From positions 62,001 through 126,000 of the forward strand of contig JAJDCQ010000091.1 of the NCBI GenBank assembly GCA_029260755.1: a DNA stretch of 64,000 bases. The letters are read 5' to 3'. This document shows, piece by piece, positions 8,363 through 17,277 of the stretch. The position numbers and the translations under genes are program-made. A model generated the notes under the pieces. The model was not told where the DNA came from and ran no database searches. It worked only from the letters and a program-made list of their open reading frames with translations. The stretch is from Planctomycetota bacterium. Its GTDB lineage: Bacteria > Planctomycetota > J058 > JAJDCQ01. Numbering within the stretch: position 1 is the first letter of the stretch; each line of letters starts with the position of its first letter.

Positions 8363-9430
8363 ATGAGCTTCGGACCGTCGCTACCCGTCGCGCCGCCGCT
8401 CGCCGCCGATGGATCGCAGATCGCGCTGGGCGCCGCGGGCGCCGTCTTCGGCTTCATCCTGCTGATCGTGCTGATCGCGTTCTTCGCGTACGGCAGCCTC
8501 TGGCTCCGCGCGTGGCTCTCGCGGGCGAGGGTGCCGCTGTTCACGATCGTCGGGATGCGGCTCCGGAAGGTGTCGCCGAACGTCATCATCGAGGCGCGCA
8601 TCAACCTGACGAAGGCCGGTCAGGACGGCGACGCCGAGAAGCTCGAGAGCCACTATCTCGCGGGCGGAAACGTCGTGAAGATCGCCCGCGCGCTCATCGC
8701 CGCCGACAAGGCGAACCTCGAGCTGCCGTGGGAGCGCGCCTGCGCGATCGACCTCGCCGGTCGCGACATCCTCGACGCCGTCCGCACGAGCGTGAACCCG
8801 CGTGTGATCGACTGCCCGGGCACTCAGAGCGCCCAGCGCACGATCGACGGCATCGCGAAGGACGGTATCCAGCTCAACGTCCGGGCGCGGGTGACGGTCC
8901 GGGCGTGCCTCGAGCGCCTCGTCGGTGGCGCGACCGAGGAGACGATCGTCGCGCGCGTCGGCGAAGGTATTGTCAGCGCGATCGGTAGCGCCGAGTCGTA
9001 CAAGGACGTCCTCGAGAAGCCCGAGGCGATCTCGCGGCTGGTCCTCGAGAAGGGTCTCGATGCCGGAACGGCGTTCGACATCCTCTCGATCGACGTCGCG
9101 GATGTGAGCGTCGGCTCGAACATCGGCGCGAAGCTCCAGGCCGACCAGGCCGAGGCGGACAAGCAGATCGCCCAGGCGAAGGCCGAGGAGCGGCGGGCGA
9201 TGGCGGCCGCCCGCGAGAAGGAGATGGACGCGCTCACCCAGGAGAACCGGGCGAAGGTCGTCCTCGCGGAGGCGGAGATCCCCAAGGCGATGGCTCAGGC
9301 GTTCCGCGAGGGCAACCTCGGGATCATGGACTACTACTTCCTCAAGAACGTCCAGGCCGACACCGGGATGCGGAACTCGATCGGAGGGATCGAGGACCAG
9401 GGCGGCGGCCAGGGCGAGTCCTCGGCGTAG
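8363..9430 (+). CDS. floA: Flotillin-like protein FloA
   Basis: A 355-residue membrane-associated scaffold. One N-terminal hydrophobic segment (about 17-45) is followed by the FloA-type PHB/SPFH region (about 45-250) and a helical C-terminal part rich in Ala/Glu/Lys with QADQAEADKQIAQAKAEERR. The sequence NVRARVTVRACLERLVGGA is characteristic of FloA. FloA oligomers organise membrane microdomains and act with NfeD, whose genes lie immediately upstream. The frame is open from 8306, but ATG 8363 has GGGAGA five bases upstream, gives the normal FloA N-terminus and is preferred. The 115-nt gap after the short NfeD could hold an internal promoter, though none is obvious. Confidence 0.95.
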   Translation: MSFGPSLPVAPPLAADGSQIALGAAGAVFGFILLIVLIAFFAYGSLWLRAWLSRARVPLFTIVGMRLRKVSPNVIIEARINLTKAGQDGDAEKLESHYLAGGNVVKIARALIAADKANLELPWERACAIDLAGRDILDAVRTSVNPRVIDCPGTQSAQRTIDGIAKDGIQLNVRARVTVRACLERLVGGATEETIVARVGEGIVSAIGSAESYKDVLEKPEAISRLVLEKGLDAGTAFDILSIDVADVSVGSNIGAKLQADQAEADKQIAQAKAEERRAMAAAREKEMDALTQENRAKVVLAEAEIPKAMAQAFREGNLGIMDYYFLKNVQADTGMRNSIGGIEDQGGGQGESSA

Positions 9431-9442
9431 CGCGGCGAAACC

Positions 9443-10963
9443 GTGGACTTCGACGACATCCTGAAGGCGGTCTGCCTCATCTCGTTTCTCCTCTTCTCGG
9501 TGGCCGAGCCGCTGATCCGGTGGCTGGCCGGCGCGTTCGGGAGCACGGGCGAGGAGGAGGAGCAGCCGCTCGTCGGCCGGGAGGCCCGGGCCGGGCGTGA
9601 GGCGCGCGAGGCGCGGCTGGAGCGCCCGGCGGCGGCTCGCCGGAAGGCGGAGTCCGAGCGGACCCCGTTCCAGGAGCTGCAGCGGATGCTCCAGGACATG
9701 GAGGAGGGCGAACCGGGCTCGGCGACCCGTCCCGGTCCCGAGCGGGCGCGCGCCCTCGACCGGGGGCGCGACCCGCGCGAGGTCGAGCGGGAGCGGCGGC
9801 GTGAGGCGCGTCGATCGGCTCGGCGGGCGGCGGAGTCCCGGCGCGTCGCGCCGCGGAGCGCCGCGCCGGCGCCGACGCGATCGACCGTCGAGCACAAGCC
9901 GCTCCCCTCGGAGGTGCGCCACGACCTGCCGCCGCTCCATGCCATCCGACGAGCGCCGGCCGCCCGGGTGGAACCCCGACGGACCAAGGGGCTCGGCACC
10001 GTCGTCCAGCGTCGGCTCGCGCGTCTGGACGACCTCCAGAAGGCGATCGTCCTCGCCGAGCTGCTCGGGCCGGCGCCCGCCGTGAGGCGCTACGTGGACC
10101 GAGGCCAGGAGGGCGCCGGCGGGGGGGGAGGAGTCGGCATCGACGCGAACGTGGCGGTCGGAGGCGGTCCCGGCGGCGGGATGGGGGCGCCCGGCGCGGT
10201 CGGTCCGGTCGCGATGCGAGCGCTCGGCCTCCTCGCGCCGCCGAACGTCCGCCGGGCGATGGCGGAGGCCCGAGCCGCGGCGCGCGCCGCGGAGTCGGCG
10301 GAGACCGAGGCCGGTCCGCCGGCGAAGGAGGAGACCGAGTACGTCGGCTCCGAGACCGACGCCGTCATGGACGTGGTCACCGCCGATGACCCGGAGCCGG
10401 ACCCGGAGGCGGAGGCGGACGAGATTGACGCGGCGCCCGTGCCCGAGCCCGAGCCGGTGACCGAGCCCGCAACGGAGACGGAGACCGCACCCGAGACCGA
10501 GACTGCGACGGCACCCGAGACCGAGACTGCGACGGCGCCCGAGACCGAGACGGCGACCGAGACCCCGACCGAGACCTCGACCGCGACGGGCTCCGAGACG
10601 GCCATCGAGCCCGTGGCGACCGACGTCGCCGAGTCGGCGACCGAGTCGACCGACGGGGACACCGAGCCAGCGGCTAGCGTCGCGGATGGTCCCGCCGAGG
10701 ATGCCGAGGCGGGCGAGAGCCCGCCGAGCCCCGAGGCGGCCCAACCGACGGAGACGCCGGAAGCGCCGGAGACGCCAGAAGACGACGCCGAGGTCTCCGA
10801 GGCTCCCGCCGAGGAGGCCGGGCCGACGCCCGCGACGGACGACGCGGAGTCCGAGACGTCGTCGACCGACGCCGGGCCGATCGCGCCGGCGCCCGCCGAG
10901 GAGACGACGCCGGACGAGCCGCCCTCCGATGCTCCGAAGGACGGTGACGACCGAGCGGGCTAG
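9443..10963 (+). CDS. Acidic low-complexity membrane protein downstream of floA
   Basis: A 506-residue protein with an N-terminal hydrophobic segment (about residues 8-30, containing VCLISFLLFSVAEPLIRWLA), an Arg/Glu-rich helical middle, a short conserved-looking helix around residues 185-205 (LQKAIVLAELLGPAPAVRRY) and a C-terminal third that is almost entirely Glu, Thr, Pro and Ala. It starts at a GTG 12 nt after floA and probably belongs to the NfeD/FloA operon. The LAELLGP helix resembles a short element that I associate with proteins encoded after FloA, but I know of no assigned function. The tail is probably disordered; part of it is encoded by a 24-bp tandem repeat. Confidence 0.8.
   Translation: MDFDDILKAVCLISFLLFSVAEPLIRWLAGAFGSTGEEEEQPLVGREARAGREAREARLERPAAARRKAESERTPFQELQRMLQDMEEGEPGSATRPGPERARALDRGRDPREVERERRREARRSARRAAESRRVAPRSAAPAPTRSTVEHKPLPSEVRHDLPPLHAIRRAPAARVEPRRTKGLGTVVQRRLARLDDLQKAIVLAELLGPAPAVRRYVDRGQEGAGGGGGVGIDANVAVGGGPGGGMGAPGAVGPVAMRALGLLAPPNVRRAMAEARAAARAAESAETEAGPPAKEETEYVGSETDAVMDVVTADDPEPDPEAEADEIDAAPVPEPEPVTEPATETETAPETETATAPETETATAPETETATETPTETSTATGSETAIEPVATDVAESATESTDGDTEPAASVADGPAEDAEAGESPPSPEAAQPTETPEAPETPEDDAEVSEAPAEEAGPTPATDDAESETSSTDAGPIAPAPAEETTPDEPPSDAPKDGDDRAG
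10487..10558 (+). repeat. 24-bp tandem repeat, three copies, coding
   Basis: Three copies of a 24-bp unit (the third with a few changes) encode APETETAT repeats in the acidic tail of the preceding protein. This kind of array often varies in copy number between strains. Confidence 0.8.
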
Positions 10964-10981
10964 CCGGCGCTCTGGCGGGGA

Positions 10982-11232
10982 TTCCAGGCATCGCGACGCG
11001 ACGGCAGCGGCTCGGCGACGCCCGATTCAATCCGTGTAATCCGCGAAATCCGCGGTTCGGTCTCTCGGCGTTGAACCAGTGGGAACCGCGGATTACGCGG
11101 ATTACGCGGAATGCGAGTTGCCAGCGTCCGGGTTCATTGCCGCTGGCCGGGCTCGTTCCAGGCATCGCGACGCGACGGCAGCGGCTCGGCGACGCCCGAT
11201 TCAATCCGTGTAATCCGCGAAATCCGCGGTTC
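10982..11232. repeat. Perfect 77-bp direct repeat (10982-11058 and 11156-11232)
   Basis: The two 77-bp segments are identical and offset by 174 bp. Each carries a GC-rich lead (beginning TTCCAGGCATCGCG) and ends with the 9-bp units AATCCGTGT, AATCCGCGA and AATCCGCGG. The reverse complement of the lead recurs, with mismatches, after the hairpin at 48235, which shows that the lead is part of a larger repeat unit. Identity this high implies recent duplication or gene conversion. Confidence 0.9.
11029..11109. repeat. Inverted repeat built from 9-bp AATCCGCGn units
   Basis: The left arm (11029-11058) and right arm (about 11083-11109) pair over 27 bp with two mismatches and enclose a 24-nt loop. 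Each arm is three tandem 9-bp units. It is the core of the dispersed repeat family. Confidence 0.85.
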
Positions 11233-11270
11233 CACCGTGGCCCCTCGGGAGGGGGGACGGGAGGCCGCGG

Positions 11271-14200
11271 TCAGCGTCCGCGGTCGTCGCGCTTGCTCTG
11301 GTACCGCCGGATCAGCTCACGGATCTGGAACTCGTCCTTGCGCAGCTCGGCCAGGCCGCGCTCCTCGTCGATCTGCCCGAACGCGCGGAAGCCCTGCTTG
11401 AAGGCCTTCTCGAGCTCGGCGCGGGCCTCGAGGCGCCGCTCGTACTCGCCGCGGTACTGGGCGTGCTCCACCGCGAGGGCGAAGTGGATCATGCCCGCGT
11501 CCTCGTCGTCAGCCCCGGTCAGGAAGCGTTTCCGCGCGCGCTCGAGCTCGTCGACGGCCCGGCGGAGGCGGGAGGTGCGGATGAGGAGGAGGATCCGGAG
11601 CGTCGTCGCGAGCTGATCGCTCTCGCTCCCGGCGGCGGCTTCGCCCAGGTCGTCGATGAGCGGACCGAGCCGAGGCTCCGGCTCCGACTCGGGTCGCGCG
11701 GTCAGGGCAAGACCCTGGAGATAGGCCCGCGCCGTCAGCAGGGCAGGACGCGCCGGGCTGCTCGGGCCGGCCTCCTCGATCGCCGTCCCGAGCTCGGTGA
11801 CGCCGGCGGCGATCCCGGCGCTCTTCAGGGTCGTCTCGATCTCGGCCGCCGCCTGGAGGAAGCGGCAGGCGTAGACGCCGCGCCGGGACCCTGCCCGGGC
11901 GTAGTCGACGAGCGCCGCGAGCTGGCGTCCGGTCGCCCGGGCGACGTGTCCGCGGGTGTAGTAGACCTCGGCCGTCGTCGCGTCCGCCGTCGGTCCCGCG
12001 CTCTCGAGCAGCTCGAGCGCCTGGTCGAGGATCGGGAACGCCTCCTCGGCGTCGCCCTCGTCGAGGAGCCGCTTGGCTCCCTCGAGGATCTCGCCCACCT
12101 GGGCCGTCCGCGCGGCGCGGGCGTCGGCGAGGAGACCTCGAACCCGCGTCGCGAGGGCGACCTTCCCGGCCCGGGTGGCGAGGCGCTCCTCGAGGGCGAG
12201 GCCCTCGACCTTGGTGTCGAGGGCGAGGGTGGTGTCCTCGCGGAGGGCGGCGAGCTCGGCGAGGGCGCCGTTCCGGTCGCCGCTCACCGTCCGGGCGCGG
12301 GCGGCCAGGATCCGGCTCTCGATCCGGACGTCACGGAGGGGCTCGAGGGCGCGCAGGGTGGTCGGGTCCGCGTCCCGGACCGACTCGGCGAGCCGGGCGG
12401 CGCGGGCCGCGAGCTCGAACGGCCGCTCCACCTCGGCGTTCTCGGCGACCTCGATCATGATCTGGATCAGCCCGAGGAGGGCGAGGGCGTCCTCGGGGTT
12501 GGCGTGCACCGCGCGCTCGAGGTCCGCGAGGACGACCGCTCGGGCGGCCCGCGCCGGGTCGGCCGAGCCCTCCCGGGCGCCCTCGCCCGTCCGCGACGAG
12601 CGGAGGAGCTGCGCGCGGAGCCAGTAGGCGGTCGAGCTCGCCGGCGAGACCTCGACGGCGCGCGCGACCGCGGCCAGCGCGGCGCGGCGGTCGACCGACC
12701 GAAGAGAGCGTCGCCACTCGGCGACCGCGGCGACCGCCACGCCGAGGGCGCCGCGGCGCTCCGCGATCCGGTGGGCCTCCTCGCGGAGGGCGCGGCGACG
12801 CGCATCCTGGGCCTCCGCCCGGCGACCGGGGCGGGCGTGGAGGACGTGGCCGAGGAGCGAGGCGATCGTCGGGTCCTCCCCGCCGGCGCGCTCGTCGGCG
12901 CGGCGCAGGAGCGCCTCGGCGCGCCCCATCGGGCTGTCGTCCTCCTCGGGCGGCTTCCAGGCCGTTCGGTGGCGACCGATCTCGATCATCGCCGCGGTGA
13001 GCTCCACGCTGGCCGCGGTCGGGCGCGCGTCGCTCCAGCCGTGGGTGAGGAGCTCGGCCTCGTCGCGGACGGGCGCGCCGGCGGCGAGCATCTCCCGGGC
13101 GGAGGCGAGGATCCGCTCGGCCGCCTCGACGTCGGGGAACCAGCCGTCCCACGGCGTCCCCTCGGCGCTGTCGACGCCCGCCGCGCGCGCGTGCGGGTCG
13201 TCGCGCCTGGCGCGGCTCGGGAGAGGGCCGAAGACGGGGTCGGCGAGCACCATCCGCGCCTGGAGCAGCCGCCCCGCGATCGTGGCGGGCGGGTCGTCGC
13301 TCGTCCCGAGGTGGCGGAGCGCGGCATCGGAGCGGTCGTCGTGGACGGCGAGGACGGCGAGCCGCACCCGCGCGTGGTGGGCGAGCGCGGCCCGTTCGAG
13401 GTTCGCGACCGCCGCGCCGGCCGCCCGGGCGAGGTCGACGGGCGACGCATCGGGCGTCCACGCGGCGAGGCGGCGGCCGAGGTCGGCCGGGGCGCCCTCG
13501 GGCGACGCGGCGACGGCCGCGATCACCGCCTCGTAGTGGCGCCGCGCCTCCTCGGGTCGAAGGTCGCGCTCGTGAAGGGCGCCGGCGCCGAGGCTCGCCC
13601 AGATCGAAGCGCCGCGGGTCCGGGCCTGGTCGAGGCTCTCGGCGACGTCGGCCGCCCCGCCGGCGCGCGCGGCGAGGAGCGCGCGGGCGTGGAGGATGTG
13701 CGGCTCGGCGCGGCTGCCGAAGCGATCGGCCGCCTCGGTCGCGGCCCGCCGCGCGGCGCCCGCGCGACCGGCCGCGTCGGCGAGGGCGCGCGCCCGGAGG
13801 AGGACGAGCTCGCGGGCGAGGTCGGGGCCGGTCGTCGGGCGCTCGGCCAGGGCGGCCGCGTCCTCGAGGGCGCGGCTCGGCGCGCCGGCGGCGAGACGCG
13901 CCCGCGCGCGTCCGAGGAGGCCGGCGCCGAGGAGATCGTCGTCCGGCGCGGGCGCCGCGAGGACCTCGTCGTAGGCCGCCGCCGCCTCCGCGGGACGTCC
14001 GGCGATCTCGAGGGCGAGCCCCCGCCGGAGCAGCACCGGCCGAGGTCGCGTGGGATCCGCCGCGGTCAGCACCGCGGCGGTGAGCTGCAGGGCGCGGCCG
14101 GCGTCGCCGACGTAGATGTGGAGATCGATCGCGCGCAGCCGCGCGGCGCGGCGCAGCGGCGTCTCCGGGGCGAGCTCCGCGGCGATGTCGTAGCGACTGG

Positions 14201-16184
14201 CCGCGGCGCTCGGGTCGCCCGCGAGGGCGGCGACGTCGCCGCTCGAGAGGGCGGCGCGCCAGGCGAGGCGGGCGCGCTCGTCGCGCGACTCCTCGAGGTA
14301 GGCGCGGACGGCGGCGACGACATGCGGCGGGCCGTCGCCGTCCTCGGCGACCTCGAGGGCGGCGAGGGCGGCCTCGGCGTCGGCGAGGGCGTCACGCGCG
14401 CCCCGCGGATCGCGGCTCGCGACCGATGCCTCGACCCCTTCGAGGGCCGTCAGGGCCCGCTCGACCGACGTGCGGAGCTCCGCGCGGCGCGTCTCCGCCT
14501 CGCGCGCGGCGATCGCGGCCGGGTCGTCCTCCGCTCCCTGGGCGGCGAGGAGCTCGAGGGCGAACGCGATGCCGCTGGCCGCGAGGGCGACGCTGACCGC
14601 GACCGCGGCGCCGACGCGGGCGGCGCGACCGCGGAGGAGCCGGCCGGCGCGCCGGCGGCGGCGACCGGGCGGCGGCGCGGACGGCGCCTCGCCTTTGCGG
14701 ATCTTGTCGAGGTCGTCGGCGACGTCGTCCGCGCGCTGATAGCGATGCTCGCGCTCCTTCTCGAGGCAGCGGGCGATCACGTCATCGAACACGGCCGGGA
14801 TGGTCGGATCCCACTTCCGCACGCTCTTGGCCTCGCGGTCGAGGATCTGACGGTACACCTCGACGACCGTCGCGCCGTTGAACGGGACGGCGCCGGTCAG
14901 GCACTCGAAGAGGACGACGCCGATCGCCCAGGTGTCGGCCCGGCGGTCGACGTCGTTGTCGCCGCGCACCTGCTCGGGGGCCATGTAGAACGGCGTCCCG
15001 ACGGCCGCCCCGGTCCGGGTGAGGCGGCCGCCCTCGTCGTCCTCGAGGTCGAGCTGGGCGAGGCCGAAGTCGGTCACCTTCGCCTCGCCCTCGCGGGTGA
15101 CCAGCACGTTGGCCGGCTTGAGGTCGCGGTGGACCAGCCCGGCGTCGTGGGCGTGCTCGAGGGCGCGGGCGACCTCGGAGACGAGGCGCGCGAGCTCCAT
15201 CGGCTCGGGGCGGTGCTCCTTGCAGAACTCGTCGAGGGCGACCCCGTCGATGAGCTCCATCGTCAGGTACGGGTAGCCCCGCTCGTTGCCGACGTCGTGG
15301 ACGGTGACGATGCCCGGGTGGCGGAGGCGGGAGGCCGCCTGCCCCTCGCGCCGGAAGCGGCGGATCTGACGCTCGGTCGCCTCGGCGCCCGCCTTGAGCA
15401 CCTTCAGGGCGACCTCGCGCCGGAGGCTGGTGTCGCGGGCGCGGAAGACGATCCCCATGCCGCCGCGGGCGATCTCGCCGAGGATCTCGTAGCGTCCGAA
15501 CGGCACCGGCGCGCCGGTCGTGGCGGCGCACGCGACCTGCACCTCGAGCGAGGGGGAAGGGATGGCCGCGTCGCCATCGAGGTCGTCGGAGATCGAGGCG
15601 GGCGGGGGGCTCGCCGCGCCGCCGGCCGACGCGTTGCTGACGATCGTCTCGCGCGCCGAGACCGGAAGCCCGTCGCGGTCTCGGCTCCCGTACGACTCAC
15701 CCGGCGGCGGCCCGTCGGCCGTCCGGCTCATCGACTCCGCGTCGCGGGCCGGACGCTGCGGCGAGGTCGGGCGGCCGCGGCCGGGACCGGGGCTCGCCGC
15801 GCCCGTTTTGATCCGCGGCTTGAGGCCGCGCCAGACCTCCTTCCAGAAGAAGATCGTCGGCTGGATCCCCTCGCCCGACTCGGCCCGCGAGCGGGACCGG
15901 CTCGTGCCGACGAGGCGCTTCGCCTGCGTCGCGGCGATCCGGCTGGCCCACCGCGGGAACTCGTCGTCGCGAGAGTAGCGGGCGAGGTTGCGGTAGATCG
16001 CGACGAACCCCTCGCGGAGGAGGTCGCGCGCCTCCTCCTCGGAGGAGGCGTGGGGGCTCACCGCCCGGAAGACCACCTTGCGGTGGCGGACGTAGATGTC
16101 CTTGCAGGCGTCGACGTCGCCGGCCAGGGCGCGGACGACGAGGTCGGCATCGGCGATGGAGGTGGCGCGGGCGTCCCCCGGCAT
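11271..16184 (-). CDS. Ser/Thr protein kinase with N-terminal sigma70-region-2-like domain and long helical-repeat tail
   Basis: A 1637-residue protein. Residues about 11-93 look like ECF sigma factor region 2 (ADADLVVRALAGDVDACKDI, then EARDLLREGFVAIYRNLARY and FPRWASRIA); no region 4 follows. A disordered linker (about 95-228) leads to a complete Hanks kinase (about 231-495): GEIARGGMG, Lys261, HRDLKPAN with Asp354, DFG at 372-374 and MAPEQ. A transmembrane helix (about 524-546) separates it from about 1,090 Ala/Arg-rich helical residues, probably degenerate TPR-like repeats, on the other side of the membrane. ATG 16184 has GGGGAG five bases upstream. The reading frame is uninterrupted, so the fusion is real unless an assembly error exists. 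Predicted role: membrane-bound signalling kinase; targets unknown. Confidence 0.9.
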   Translation of the reverse strand: MPGDARATSIADADLVVRALAGDVDACKDIYVRHRKVVFRAVSPHASSEEEARDLLREGFVAIYRNLARYSRDDEFPRWASRIAATQAKRLVGTSRSRSRAESGEGIQPTIFFWKEVWRGLKPRIKTGAASPGPGRGRPTSPQRPARDAESMSRTADGPPPGESYGSRDRDGLPVSARETIVSNASAGGAASPPPASISDDLDGDAAIPSPSLEVQVACAATTGAPVPFGRYEILGEIARGGMGIVFRARDTSLRREVALKVLKAGAEATERQIRRFRREGQAASRLRHPGIVTVHDVGNERGYPYLTMELIDGVALDEFCKEHRPEPMELARLVSEVARALEHAHDAGLVHRDLKPANVLVTREGEAKVTDFGLAQLDLEDDEGGRLTRTGAAVGTPFYMAPEQVRGDNDVDRRADTWAIGVVLFECLTGAVPFNGATVVEVYRQILDREAKSVRKWDPTIPAVFDDVIARCLEKEREHRYQRADDVADDLDKIRKGEAPSAPPPGRRRRRAGRLLRGRAARVGAAVAVSVALAASGIAFALELLAAQGAEDDPAAIAAREAETRRAELRTSVERALTALEGVEASVASRDPRGARDALADAEAALAALEVAEDGDGPPHVVAAVRAYLEESRDERARLAWRAALSSGDVAALAGDPSAAASRYDIAAELAPETPLRRAARLRAIDLHIYVGDAGRALQLTAAVLTAADPTRPRPVLLRRGLALEIAGRPAEAAAAYDEVLAAPAPDDDLLGAGLLGRARARLAAGAPSRALEDAAALAERPTTGPDLARELVLLRARALADAAGRAGAARRAATEAADRFGSRAEPHILHARALLAARAGGAADVAESLDQARTRGASIWASLGAGALHERDLRPEEARRHYEAVIAAVAASPEGAPADLGRRLAAWTPDASPVDLARAAGAAVANLERAALAHHARVRLAVLAVHDDRSDAALRHLGTSDDPPATIAGRLLQARMVLADPVFGPLPSRARRDDPHARAAGVDSAEGTPWDGWFPDVEAAERILASAREMLAAGAPVRDEAELLTHGWSDARPTAASVELTAAMIEIGRHRTAWKPPEEDDSPMGRAEALLRRADERAGGEDPTIASLLGHVLHARPGRRAEAQDARRRALREEAHRIAERRGALGVAVAAVAEWRRSLRSVDRRAALAAVARAVEVSPASSTAYWLRAQLLRSSRTGEGAREGSADPARAARAVVLADLERAVHANPEDALALLGLIQIMIEVAENAEVERPFELAARAARLAESVRDADPTTLRALEPLRDVRIESRILAARARTVSGDRNGALAELAALREDTTLALDTKVEGLALEERLATRAGKVALATRVRGLLADARAARTAQVGEILEGAKRLLDEGDAEEAFPILDQALELLESAGPTADATTAEVYYTRGHVARATGRQLAALVDYARAGSRRGVYACRFLQAAAEIETTLKSAGIAAGVTELGTAIEEAGPSSPARPALLTARAYLQGLALTARPESEPEPRLGPLIDDLGEAAAGSESDQLATTLRILLLIRTSRLRRAVDELERARKRFLTGADDEDAGMIHFALAVEHAQYRGEYERRLEARAELEKAFKQGFRAFGQIDEERGLAELRKDEFQIRELIRRYQSKRDDRGR

Positions 16185-16268
16185 GGGCTCCCCTTCGGTC
16201 GATCCTCCCTCAGTCTATGCGGACGACCGAGAAGGCTCCACGGCCGGGGCGAGGCGGAATCGGCTCGT

Positions 16269-16982
16269 TCACTTGGGAGCCCGGTAGAGGACGGTTCCGT
16301 GCGGGTTGCTCATGACGAGGCGGGGCGAGCCGTCGCGGAGCAGCGTCATCTGAACGCGGCCGCGGGCGGCGTCGTCGCGGAAGAGGAGCTGCGGCATCTC
16401 GTTCTCCCAGAGGCGCAGCCCGAACCGGGCCTGCTGGAGCGAGTCGTTCATCGTCATCACCGGCAGCCCGTCCCCGAGCAGCTTGTAGAGGCTCCGCACC
16501 CGGCCCTCCTTGTCCATCATCACGAGGGTCGGCTCCTGTTCGGAGGCGTTGGTCAGGACCGAGAGGCCGACGCGCGCGACGCCCTTCTGATCGAACATCT
16601 GGAGGGTGGGGCTGTAGTCCCGGGTCACCTTCAGGAACGTGCGGAGCTTGCCGTTCTCGTCGGTCAGGGCGAGGGCCGGCTCGTCATCCCCGAGGATGCT
16701 CAGGGCGACCCGCACCTGACTGTGCTGATCGAAGAGCTGGATCGTCGGCGAGCCATCGCCGGTGACGCCCCACATCCCCCGCGTCGTCCCCTTGGCGTCG
16801 ACGAGGAGGAACTTCTGGGCCTGCAGCGTCCGGGCGGGACCCGGGGAGCCTTGACCGGTCAGGAGGAAGACCGACGCGAGGGCGACGGCGACGCCCGCGC
16901 CGATCCGCTCGAGGCGGTGACGACGCTCGACCCGGTCGAGGCGGTTTCGGAGCTCGGTGATGGAGGGATCTGGATGGGACAC
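16269..16982 (-). CDS. Membrane-anchored beta-repeat protein of unknown function
   Basis: A 237-residue protein. A short coiled-coil-like start (about 8-25) is followed by one hydrophobic anchor (about 28-43) and then five to six imperfect repeats of about 33-35 residues. The repeats follow the pattern Leu-x-Leu-x-Asp-x-x-Gly-x-x-Arg followed by a strand and DGxP, for example LLVDAKGTTRGMWGVTGDGS and ALTDENGKLRTFLKV. This periodicity suggests a beta-propeller or beta-solenoid outside the membrane. I have seen similar unannotated repeats in other environmental bacteria but know of no function. It lies 84 nt upstream of the sigma-kinase gene in the same direction and could be co-transcribed with it. 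The first 15-20 nt upstream of the start show no strong ribosome binding site. Confidence 0.8.
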   Translation of the reverse strand: MSHPDPSITELRNRLDRVERRHRLERIGAGVAVALASVFLLTGQGSPGPARTLQAQKFLLVDAKGTTRGMWGVTGDGSPTIQLFDQHSQVRVALSILGDDEPALALTDENGKLRTFLKVTRDYSPTLQMFDQKGVARVGLSVLTNASEQEPTLVMMDKEGRVRSLYKLLGDGLPVMTMNDSLQQARFGLRLWENEMPQLLFRDDAARGRVQMTLLRDGSPRLVMSNPHGTVLYRAPK

Positions 16983-17144
16983 GGTGGGGCTCCAGGGCTC
17001 GGGTTGGGTGGTGGCTCGATTCTACTTGGTCCGGGTGGGGTGGGTCGATCAGGCGGATGGGGAAGGAGGGTGGCGATCCTCCAGCGGCAGGGTTCCTGGA
17101 ACGGGCCCGCGCAACGGCAATGAACCCGGACCCTGGCAACTCGC

Positions 17145-17230
17145 ATTCCGCGTAATCCGCGTAATCCGCGGTTCCCGCTGGTTCGACGCCGAGAGTGACC
17201 GAACCGCGGATTTCGCGGATTGCGCGGACT
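17145..17230. repeat. Inverted repeat of the 9-bp-unit family
   Basis: The left arm (17145-17174) and right arm (17201-17230) pair through 9-bp units of the type ATTCCGCGT and AATCCGCGG. The flank from about 17090 is the reverse complement, with some mismatches, of the flank at 11110-11160, so about 140 bp is shared between the two loci. The element fills most of the 295-bp gap between two minus-strand genes. Confidence 0.85.
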
Positions 17231-17277
17231 GTCGCGGGCCGTGCCTCGTCGTCGTCGGGGCGAGCCCGCGAAGCTGG

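Larger units (their letters stand above)
10964..11270. other. Intergenic repeat cluster between convergent genes
   Basis: No gene fits here. The region lies between the stops of two convergent genes and consists almost wholly of dispersed-repeat sequence: a full repeat unit (about 10982-11160) in inverted orientation relative to those at 17 kb and 48 kb, followed by a second copy of its first 77 bp. Confidence 0.85.

Noticed and set aside
10982..11232. CRISPR array
   Set aside because: Only two 77-bp copies exist, the repeats are too long, spacers are not of constant length and no cas gene is near.
11463..17123. 1886-residue plus-strand frame opposite the sigma2-kinase gene
   Set aside because: It is a shadow: its composition (Arg/Gly/Asp/Glu-rich, hardly any aromatic or hydrophobic clusters) mirrors the complement of the kinase, which has complete catalytic motifs and a ribosome binding site.
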